Shown here: one piece after another, positions 36,942-43,869 of the stretch | Layout: each line of letters starts with the position of its first letter | How positions within the stretch are numbered: the stretch's first letter is position 1 | Assembly: GCA_963831005.1 (NCBI GenBank) | Contig: CAWHOW010000039.1 | Coordinates: 44,211-108,210 of the forward strand | Source: CAWHOW01 sp963831005 | GTDB lineage: Bacteria; Bacteroidota; Bacteroidia; Bacteroidales; CG2-30-32-10 | DNA: 64,000 nt | Direction of reading: 5' to 3' | Translations under genes and position numbers: made by a program | Notes under the pieces: generated by a model | What the model was told of the DNA's origin: nothing | Database searches by the model: none | Seen by the model: the letters and a program-made list of their open reading frames with translations, nothing else

Positions 36942-37041
36942 TGAAAAATGATTTTTAGAAGAACTCTATAAAGATGTTCCTGACACAGACCACTTTTTGA
37001 GTTAAACGTATGTATGTATATGCTGCTATTGCAATCCCTAA

Positions 37042-39252
37042 TTACTGATGCAATTCAAAGCGATCAAGATTCATTACCTTGTTCCAGGCAGCTACAAAAT
37101 CCTTTACAAATTTTTCCTTAGCATCTGCACTGGCGTAAACTTCGGCAAGGGCCCTTAGTTCTGAGTTTGAACCAAAGATAAGATCAACATGGGTTCCTGT
37201 CCATTTCAGTTCACCTGTCTTACGATCGTGTCCTTCAAATGTCTCCTTGCTCTCAGATGCAGACTTCCAGTTAGTACTCATGTCAAGCAGGTTTACAAAG
37301 AAATCGTTGGTAAGAACTTCCGGTCGTTTAGTGAAAACGCCATGTTTAGAGTTGTCGAAGTTAGTATTTAATACACGCATACCTCCGATAAGAACTGTCA
37401 TTTCAGGGGCAGTCAATGTGAGTAATTGGGCTTTATCAACCAATAACTCTTCTGTTGAAACAGTGTATTTAGTTTTTAAATAATTGCGGAAACCATCGGC
37501 TGCAGGCTCCAGCAGATTGAAAGAATCCACGTCAGTTTGTTCCTGCAAAGCATCCATACGACCCGGTGTGAAAGGAACACTCACATTATGACCTGCGTCT
37601 TTTGCAGCTTTTTCAACACCTGCACCTCCTGCCAATACAATAAGGTCGGCAAGAGAAATCTTTTTCCCCTTAGATTGGGAAATGTTGAATTCCTTCTGAA
37701 TATTTTCCAGTGTCTTCAATACTTTAGTCAACTGTTCAGGATTGTTTACTTTCCAATCTTTTTGAGGAGCAAGTCGAATACGTGCGCCGTTAGCGCCACC
37801 ACGTTTATCCGAACCACGGAAAGTAGAAGCTGAAGCCCATGCGGCTGATACTAACTGAGAAACAGACAGACCGGACTTCAATACCATAGCTTTTAACGCG
37901 GCAATATCCTTATCGTCAACCAGGGTGTGATTCACAGCAGGTATCGGATCCTGCCAAACCAGTTCTTCTTTGGGAACTTCTGTTCCTAAGTAACGAGCTC
38001 GGGGGCCCATATCACGGTGAGTAAGCTTAAACCATGCACGGGCAAAAGCGTCTGCCAATTCATCAGGATGTTCATAAAATCGTCTTGAAATCTTTTCATA
38101 AACAGGATCGAAACGCAATGAAAGATCAGTTGTAAGCATCGTAGGTAAATGCTTTTTCGACGGATTGTGGGCATCAGGAATAACAGTATCAGCATTTTTT
38201 GCAACCCACTGTTGTGCGCCTGCAGGGCTTTTGGTTAATTCCCAGTCATATTTAAAAAGATTTTCTAAGAAGTAATTATTCCACTTTGCGGGTGTTTGAG
38301 TCCATGTAACTTCCAAGCCGCTGGATATCGTATCGCCTCCTTTGCCTGAACCAAACTTGCTAATCCATCCCAGGCCTTGTGCTTCAAGTTCTGCAGCTTC
38401 AGGCACAGGTCCTACATTTGCCACATCTCCGGCTCCATGTGTTTTGCCAAAGGAATGACCGCCTGCAATAAGAGCAACAGTTTCTTCATCATTCATTGCC
38501 ATGCGGGCAAAGGTTACGCGAATATCTTTAGCTGCTGATATAGGATCAGGTTTCCCGTTCGGTCCTTCCGGGTTCACATATATTAAGCCCATTTGCACGG
38601 CTGCAAGAGGGTTGTCGAGTTCGCGTTCACCTGTATAGCGAGTATTATCTTCCAGCCACTTCTTTTCGGAACCCCAGAAAACGTCTTCTTCAGGTTCCCA
38701 AACATCTTCACGACCTCCGGCAAATCCGAAGGTTTTGAATCCCATTGATTCTAAGGCTACATTACCGGCAAGTATCATAAGGTCGGCCCATGATATTTCC
38801 TTTCCATACTTCTGCTTTACAGGCCAAAGCAGCCTGCGTGCCTTATCAAGGTTAACATTATCAGGCCAACTATTTAGGGGGGCAAAGCGTTGTTGTCCGC
38901 CACCTGCACCACCACGACCGTCGCCTGTGCGGTAAGTACCGGCACTGTGCCATGCCATACGGATAAACAAGGGTCCATAATGCCCGAAATCAGCAGGCCA
39001 CCAGTCCTGGCTCTCGGTCATTAGATTGTGAAGGTCCTTTTTTAGTGCAGCCATGTCAAGGCTTTTAAATTCCTCTGCATAGTTAAAATTTTTCCCCATC
39101 GGGTTAGATAAAGAAGAGTGTTGCCTGAGAACGTTCAATTTTAACTGATTTGGCCACCAGTCACGGTTTTTTGTTCCGTCAGCGCCTGCACTTTGTTTGT
39201 GCATTGCATTTGTTTCAGTGGATTTGCTCATGTTTTCCCTGTTATTTTCCAT
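37042..39252 (-). CDS. katG: bifunctional catalase-peroxidase
   Basis: The ATG at 39252 (MENNRENMSK) gives 736 residues, the normal KatG length; the frame is open 11 codons further up. The distal haem site is readable as Arg98, Trp101, His102 (RMAWHSAGTYR). The crosslink tyrosine is in GLIYVNPEGP, and the proximal His in IAGGHSFGKTHGAG. The C-terminal pseudo-duplicated domain is complete. KatG breaks down hydrogen peroxide in the cytoplasm. It has a TATGTTTG -7 element and an 11-bp repeat operator upstream instead of a normal -33 box, suggesting activator control. Confidence 0.97.
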   Translation of the reverse strand: MENNRENMSKSTETNAMHKQSAGADGTKNRDWWPNQLKLNVLRQHSSLSNPMGKNFNYAEEFKSLDMAALKKDLHNLMTESQDWWPADFGHYGPLFIRMAWHSAGTYRTGDGRGGAGGGQQRFAPLNSWPDNVNLDKARRLLWPVKQKYGKEISWADLMILAGNVALESMGFKTFGFAGGREDVWEPEEDVFWGSEKKWLEDNTRYTGERELDNPLAAVQMGLIYVNPEGPNGKPDPISAAKDIRVTFARMAMNDEETVALIAGGHSFGKTHGAGDVANVGPVPEAAELEAQGLGWISKFGSGKGGDTISSGLEVTWTQTPAKWNNYFLENLFKYDWELTKSPAGAQQWVAKNADTVIPDAHNPSKKHLPTMLTTDLSLRFDPVYEKISRRFYEHPDELADAFARAWFKLTHRDMGPRARYLGTEVPKEELVWQDPIPAVNHTLVDDKDIAALKAMVLKSGLSVSQLVSAAWASASTFRGSDKRGGANGARIRLAPQKDWKVNNPEQLTKVLKTLENIQKEFNISQSKGKKISLADLIVLAGGAGVEKAAKDAGHNVSVPFTPGRMDALQEQTDVDSFNLLEPAADGFRNYLKTKYTVSTEELLVDKAQLLTLTAPEMTVLIGGMRVLNTNFDNSKHGVFTKRPEVLTNDFFVNLLDMSTNWKSASESKETFEGHDRKTGELKWTGTHVDLIFGSNSELRALAEVYASADAKEKFVKDFVAAWNKVMNLDRFELHQ

Positions 39253-39282
39253 AATAGATAGTGTTTTAATTTTATGACATAG

Positions 39283-39290
39283 CAAACATA
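39283..39290 (-). promoter_or_regulatory. katG -7 element (TATGTTTG)
   Basis: Read on the minus strand, TATGTTTG fits TAnnTTTG and lies 31 bases before the katG start. No TTTG -33 box is present. Instead the 11-bp repeats begin 22 bases upstream of the element. Confidence 0.6.
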
Positions 39291-39310
39291 AAAATACAGC
39301 AATTCACTGA

Positions 39311-39354
39311 GATTAAAATATGATTAAGAATGCATTAAAATGGGATTAATAATT
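39311..39354 (-). promoter_or_regulatory. candidate operator, four 11-bp direct repeats (site B, katG)
   Basis: ATTAA cores lie at 39312, 39323, 39334 and 39345, exactly 11 bases apart (units GATTAAAATAT, GATTAAGAATG, CATTAAAATGG, GATTAATAATT). They occupy the place of the -33 box of the katG promoter, as expected for an activator of the OmpR/PhoB type. Confidence 0.65.
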
Positions 39355-39410
39355 GATGTTATGAGTACATTTTTTCAAAGCTGTTTTCAATACAGGACTT
39401 ACGCAAATAA

Positions 39411-39553
39411 ATAATGAGATGCTGAAATTTATGCCACTAAGACACCAAGTTTATTCGCATATCTGTTTATTTAAATGTGCTCATGATTATAATTCACAAA
39501 AATTTCTTAGTGTTTCTTTGTGACTTCGTGACTTTGCGGCAGGATAATGAATC
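39411..39553. repeat. dispersed CACAAAG-type repeat, copy 2 (inverted)
   Basis: It begins ATGAGATGCTGAAATTTATG, then GCCACTAAGACACCAAG, and ends TTCTTTGTGACTTCGTG with GACTTTGCGGCAG. It is the reverse complement of the element at 33768-33885, with about 30 bases of unrelated sequence in the middle. Confidence 0.8.
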
Positions 39554-39673
39554 TCTGCATAAGTCCTACAATAAATATATTTAACAATCATTTTTAAAAA
39601 AAATATTTCACTAAAACACAATAATATTAAAAATAATTACGTTAGAATACCGAACAATCTAAATTTATATATT

Positions 39674-39913
39674 ATGGACACCGAAGATTGCCAACGGATA
39701 ATGGAAATCATTAACGAGCACATACTAAATGAGCTTTATAATGTAATGGGCGGCGAACCCTTATACATTTCAAAGCTGATGCGGTTTATCCGCGAAAAGA
39801 AACTTAAAGAAGCGCTGGAAAACGGAACACCTTTTGAAAAAATTGCACGCAGGCTTAATATTACAAAGAGAACCGTTTACCGGAAATTTACAAAATTACG
39901 AAAGAAGTTATGA
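39674..39913 (+). CDS. small helix-turn-helix protein, 79 aa
   Basis: The C-terminal half (EKIARRLNITKRTVYRKFTK, about 53-72) is a clear helix-turn-helix with a Fis- or sigma-like recognition helix. The N-terminal half is helical (MDTEDCQRIMEIINEHILNE). The size and lack of another domain suggest a DNA-binding regulator. It precedes an unknown 284-residue gene by 80 bases and may control it. No family name can be given. Confidence 0.7.
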   Translation: MDTEDCQRIMEIINEHILNELYNVMGGEPLYISKLMRFIREKKLKEALENGTPFEKIARRLNITKRTVYRKFTKLRKKL

Positions 39914-39945
39914 CATTTCTATTGGCAATGTCACAATGTTGGCGG

Positions 39946-39953
39946 TAACTTTG
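39946..39953 (+). promoter_or_regulatory. candidate -7 element (TAACTTTG)
   Basis: TAACTTTG fits TAnnTTTG; an ATTG (39921-39924) lies 21 bases upstream. It lies 41 bases before the start of the 284-residue gene and suggests separate transcription from the HTH gene. Confidence 0.5.
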
Positions 39954-39993
39954 TAATGGAAATAATTCCAAAGAACTAAAAAAACTTAAAAAA

Positions 39994-40848
39994 ATGAAAA
40001 CAAAAATTGAAAAAACAGAACATTTGACATACAGTGAAAGATGTTTAGTAATGTTTTACCTGATGTCGATAATGAGGAATCCCTCAAAAATTAACCTTAA
40101 ACTTCTGAAGGTGACTGATCCAACGGATTTTGTAATTAAAGAATGTTTAGGACTTAAAACTAACGGGGTGGCAGCTATGGCAGGATGCACCACTACCGAT
40201 ACTATGGTGCATAACGCGGCCAATTTGCTGCTCACCATGGAAAACGGAACGCTGCTTAAGCCCCAGCTTTATACCAGCAACCAGGTACTGGGGCAGAAAA
40301 AAACTACGGTTGACTTGTATAATAAGGTAATCAATTTTATGAAAGGCGCCTGCAACGATGCCTCTATAACTGCCGGCGATATTACAGCAGGTATTACGCT
40401 TGCCAATACCTGCGGAGGCAGATTGACCAAAAAAACAGGAGGCTCTCAGCCCGATTACGGCGTAACTGCTTCCGGAATAGGATGGTTGCGGATACATGCA
40501 AAGAAAGTGGTAAAAGGATTGGAAGGGCATATTTTCAAGCTGGCAGTGGTGAGCGATAAAAACGTTATCCCTGCAGATACAAACTGCATTTTTTGTTTTT
40601 CGCTTGAAGGAACTATTGAAATTATCGGGCTTACCAGCAGAACAGTATTGGCTATAAACCATTCAGCCATATTACCTGTAGGGCATGGCGGCAAAACCCC
40701 TGTAATTACACCTGCTTTACTTAAAAAGGCCACCTTAATGGCTGCAAGCAAAAAAGAAACATCCGGTATTCAATATCACTATTCCCGACCCTTATGCATG
40801 GGATGGATGGATTTATATAGTGATTCAATAAGAAGTTTGGAGTTGTGA
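39994..40848 (+). CDS. conserved-looking protein of unknown function, 284 aa
   Basis: No signal peptide or membrane segment is seen. The N-terminus is basic and helical. Residues 50-95 have GVAAMAGCTTTDTMVHNAANLLL, then about 120-155 FMKGACNDASITAGDITAGITLANTCGG. The C-terminal part is beta-rich (KLAVVSDKNVIPADTNCIFCF; INHSAILPVGHGGKTPVI). Thr/Gly/Cys-rich segments suggest a defined fold, but I recognise no family. Codon use and composition match ordinary genes. It follows a small HTH gene and ends at a strong terminator. Confidence 0.7.
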   Translation: MKTKIEKTEHLTYSERCLVMFYLMSIMRNPSKINLKLLKVTDPTDFVIKECLGLKTNGVAAMAGCTTTDTMVHNAANLLLTMENGTLLKPQLYTSNQVLGQKKTTVDLYNKVINFMKGACNDASITAGDITAGITLANTCGGRLTKKTGGSQPDYGVTASGIGWLRIHAKKVVKGLEGHIFKLAVVSDKNVIPADTNCIFCFSLEGTIEIIGLTSRTVLAINHSAILPVGHGGKTPVITPALLKKATLMAASKKETSGIQYHYSRPLCMGWMDLYSDSIRSLEL

Positions 40849-40865
40849 GTTTGGAGTTTAGAGTT

Positions 40866-40892
40866 AAAACCTGCTGAAAGGCAGGTTTTTTT
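40866..40892 (+). terminator. Rho-independent terminator after the 284-residue gene
   Basis: The stem AAACCTGC (40867-40874) / GCAGGTTT (40881-40888) with loop TGAAAG is followed by T residues. Confidence 0.88.
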
Positions 40893-40938
40893 ATGCCCTC
40901 TCCCGGCTTTTTACTAAAAATGCCCCAAAAACTGTAAT

Positions 40939-41232
40939 AGTTTGTGCATGTATTTAAATAGTTTGCGCAAGTATTTAAATAGTCTCTGCAAGTATTTAAA
41001 TAGTTTGTGCATGTATTTAAATAGTTTGTGCAAGTATTTAAATAGTCTCTGCATGTATTTAAATAGTTTGTGCAAGTATTTAAATAGTCTCTGCATGTAT
41101 TTAAATAGTTTGTGCAAGTATTTAAATAGTTTGTGCATGTATTTAAATAGTCTCTGCAAGTATTTAAATAGTTTGTGCATGTATTTAAATAGTTACCGCA
41201 AGTATTTAAATAGTTTGTGCAAGTGTTACAAG
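40939..41232. repeat. 21-bp tandem repeat array, 14 units
   Basis: Fourteen units of exactly 21 bp: AGTTTGTGCATG or AGTTTGTGCAAG followed by TATTTAAAT. CTCTGC variants alternate. Every unit holds the 10-base palindrome TATTTAAATA at the junction. Both strands are open through the array, giving Cys/Leu/Tyr or Lys/Leu/Phe heptad frames that I treat as artefacts. It borders the AT-rich operon that follows. Confidence 0.95.
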
Positions 41233-41407
41233 GGTAGTGCCCTAAAAAGGGTGTAAGTTACCTTCCTTTTAAAGAAATGCGGGGGAAACGGGGTGAATGG
41301 GGAAATGACATAGATTTTTCTGAACAATTTATGCTAAACCCATTAAAAAACTAAGGATAACAAGCGCCCTTATAAAAATAACTTCGACCAATTTTATACC
41401 TATTTAA

Positions 41408-41542
41408 ATTATATTTTATATTATTGCCCAATCTAAGCAGAAGCATGCTTGGAAGAAAGTTCGAGAACTGATATGGGAGGTGCGAGAATTTCAATTATTT
41501 TTTAACTCTGAATTTGACGAATTGCAACAAATGGAAAAATGA
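41408..41542 (+). other. startless coding-like fragment
   Basis: Between two stops, 44 codons read a protein-like string including KQKHAWKKVRELIWEVREF and ending ELQQMEK, without any ATG/GTG/TTG at its head. It may be the tail of a gene lost when the neighbouring island formed, or chance in AT-rich DNA. The rest of 41233-41616 shows no gene. Confidence 0.25.
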
Positions 41543-41616
41543 ATATTAAAAGTTAATAGCAATAATTACAAAATTTACAAATTGTATAATTTAAATATAG
41601 CTAGTATAAACAATTT

Positions 41617-42060
41617 ATGGAACAAAATATCGCAGTAATAAAGAATAATATTACGTTATCACCGTACAGATTCTATACTGATTTCTTAGAAGATTTAGCT
41701 GGTTATTATTCCAATGAATCTACAGAAGTAAATTTTAAACTATTTGAAAATGGTGATGAAAATATTTACAATTCAAATTACAGAATTGACCCAATTACAA
41801 TTCCTCTTTTTTTAAGTTTATTAGAACAATTAAGTAAATATCATAAGAATAAAATTGAATTACTCCTATATAACAATGATGCAACTATTGAAGTGCTTGA
41901 GTTTTTATATCGCTCAGATTTTTTTTATATATGTGGAGAAAATAGAAATCCTTCATACCCAAAAGGTCGAAATATCGTTTCATATAATGAAAATTATTTG
42001 GGAGCTTTTAAAGGAAAAAACTTCAAAGAAATGATCACAAGGTTAGAGCTTATTCCTTAG
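41617..42060 (+). CDS. STAS-like N-terminal part of a split STAS/GHKL protein
   Basis: 147 residues as read. The segment YRIDPITIPLFLSLLEQL, then KIELLLYNNDATIEVLEFLYRSDFFYICG, has the alternating strand-helix pattern of STAS-like domains. After residue 139 (EMIT) the frame runs into a stop at 42058, but the -1 frame continues smoothly (KVRAYSLDDDNLLIELKRF) into the next reading frame. I infer one original protein of about 412 residues (41617-42854) with one A lost near 42039. It is the first gene of the AT-rich operon; Asn/Ile/Lys-rich composition differs from the neighbours. Confidence 0.7.
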   Translation: MEQNIAVIKNNITLSPYRFYTDFLEDLAGYYSNESTEVNFKLFENGDENIYNSNYRIDPITIPLFLSLLEQLSKYHKNKIELLLYNNDATIEVLEFLYRSDFFYICGENRNPSYPKGRNIVSYNENYLGAFKGKNFKEMITRLELIP

Positions 42061-42170
42061 ATGATGATAATTTATTAATAGAATTAAAAAGGTTTGAAAA
42101 TGAGGAACAACAAAGAGATTTCTTAATTTCACATTATACATATAAAGTAAGAGAGCATTTTGAAGAATTA

Positions 42171-42854
42171 TTGTTTGATAACGAACAGACAATTTCTTTG
42201 CATAATACATATATTGACATACTATCTGAGCTCATCACAAATGGAATTTTACATTCTAAATCAAACGTATTTGCATTAATGTTTGTTGATAGATTTAAAA
42301 CTAAATTCTCAATATCGGATAATGGTATTGGACTAGAAGCTTCAATTCAAACTAAAGCACCTTCGTTTTATTACAAGCCTCAATCTCTCAATGCTTCATT
42401 ATCTTCTCAACAAGGATTGAAAAATATTTCAGACAAAATTTTAAATAACCTTTATGCAATTTTTGAAACTTTATATTATTCATCATTAAGAGAAAGAAAA
42501 GGATTATTTGATTTAATGATTAATGTTGTATTAAATAGTAAAGGATATTTTAGATTACATACGGAAAATTGTCAAGTGATTATCTCTAATAGAATGATGG
42601 ATGAATTAATTGAATTAGGTAATTATAGAAAGGAAATTTATAAATTACATTGTGACTTTTCATTAAAATTAATTGACGAGAAAGGCTACAAAGACTCTGT
42701 TTTAAGTACATCTAAGAAAATTAGAAGTTGTTTCCTCGTTTTTTTCAAGAAAGCTGTGGAAAAATATAATAATGATATAAAATACTCTTCCTTGAGGTTT
42801 TTTAACGTAAAATTCAGAGGCGTACATATTGAAGTAGAAATTCCTAATGCTTAA
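42171..42854 (+). CDS. GHKL (histidine-kinase-like) ATPase part of the split protein
   Basis: The reading frame is open from 42012, and the likely true join to the upstream part is near 42039; 42171 is only a TTG within it. It contains the N box ELITNGILHSKSN (Glu, Asn), the G1 box ISDNGIGLEAS, a later GLFDLMINVVLNSKGYFRLH and the terminal strand FRGVHIEVEIP, so it is a Bergerat-fold ATPase. There is no histidine-phosphorylation domain, so it resembles conflict-system or anti-sigma-type GHKL ATPases more than sensor kinases. Its last 8 bases overlap the next gene. Confidence 0.78.
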   Translation: MFDNEQTISLHNTYIDILSELITNGILHSKSNVFALMFVDRFKTKFSISDNGIGLEASIQTKAPSFYYKPQSLNASLSSQQGLKNISDKILNNLYAIFETLYYSSLRERKGLFDLMINVVLNSKGYFRLHTENCQVIISNRMMDELIELGNYRKEIYKLHCDFSLKLIDEKGYKDSVLSTSKKIRSCFLVFFKKAVEKYNNDIKYSSLRFFNVKFRGVHIEVEIPNA

Positions 42855-43869
42855 AACTATGATTATATCTAAAATTATTACAGAAAATTTTATTTACTTC
42901 AATTTGCATGCAGAGGAAGTAATTACTTCAAACTTCATTGAGGATAATAACATTGGAATATTTGGCGATAGACTTCAAATATCAACAATCGACAGAATAA
43001 TAGAAGCAATCAAAAAACTGTCGTTAAAAACAAAAAATGTAGTTTTTGATTTCGAGTTTATTAAAGCATGCCAACCCAATCTTAACAAAACAATAATAGA
43101 GTTAAAAAATGAGGGATATAATATTGTATTCATTAATATTCTTGAAGAATTAAACAGAAATTTAGGATTTGATTCACTTAAAAATGGAAACAATAAATTA
43201 ACTAACGGCACCTTTATTAAGTTTTATTTGTTTGAAAATGCCGAAGACCCATTAACAAAAATTGATATTAATACAAATTTATTGTTTGAATCAGAGTTTA
43301 AACAGAAAATTATTAAATATTTTGAACCGCACTCAAAACCGCATACCTCATCATTTGTGTATTTAACATCATATGTTGATATTAAAAGGTTTATGAGTTA
43401 TGAAAAAGAACTTCTATTATTTTCAATTTATCGACTATCCATTAAAATTAAACATAAATGGCAAAATGAATTAAATAAAGATCCTATCTTAATTTGCCAA
43501 AGTATGAACAGTGCATATATTGTTTCGATACTTTCGACATTGCTTAAATTAGATATTTTAATTTTTGATAAAATTGGACCAGTAAATAAATTGTATAATA
43601 GGTTAGATAATAATATTTCTGATAAAAGAAAATATATTATTGTCTCCGATTTGGTTTGTTTAGGTACTGAAGTTAAAATTGTTAAAAATTTAATACAATT
43701 TATTGGAGGGAAATGTTTAGGCAATGTTTCTCTTATTAAGACAGAAACATTAAGTAAATCTGACATTTCAAAAGAAGATGCAACAATTGCAGTTTTTTCA
43801 ATTAATAAAAAGAATAATAAGGAATTAAATTATAATATAACCACCGATTTAGAACCATTGACAAAATGA
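42847..43869 (+). CDS. STAS-like plus phosphoribosyltransferase-like protein
   Basis: 340 residues. About 1-110 looks STAS-like (KNVVFDFEFIKACQPNL; GYNIVFINI). From about 165 an orotate-PRTase-like domain follows: HTSSFVYLTSYVDIKRF, DPILICQSMNSAYI, and the PRPP loop YIIVSDLVCLGTEVK at 263-277. The usual second acidic residue of the loop is replaced (SDLV rather than DDV), so catalysis is uncertain; it may bind a nucleotide instead. It overlaps the preceding gene by 8 bases and the next by 4 (ATGA), which implies coupled translation and a joint complex. Confidence 0.75.
   Translation: MLKTMIISKIITENFIYFNLHAEEVITSNFIEDNNIGIFGDRLQISTIDRIIEAIKKLSLKTKNVVFDFEFIKACQPNLNKTIIELKNEGYNIVFINILEELNRNLGFDSLKNGNNKLTNGTFIKFYLFENAEDPLTKIDINTNLLFESEFKQKIIKYFEPHSKPHTSSFVYLTSYVDIKRFMSYEKELLLFSIYRLSIKIKHKWQNELNKDPILICQSMNSAYIVSILSTLLKLDILIFDKIGPVNKLYNRLDNNISDKRKYIIVSDLVCLGTEVKIVKNLIQFIGGKCLGNVSLIKTETLSKSDISKEDATIAVFSINKKNNKELNYNITTDLEPLTK

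Noticed and set aside
40914..41256. Heptad Cys/Leu/Tyr and Lys/Leu/Phe frames over the 40.9-kb array
   Set aside because: Same reason: a 21-bp array open in both directions.
42030..42060. Programmed -1 frameshift in the STAS/GHKL gene
   Set aside because: There is no X-XXY-YYZ slippery site and no clear downstream stem or pseudoknot; a deletion or assembly error is simpler.
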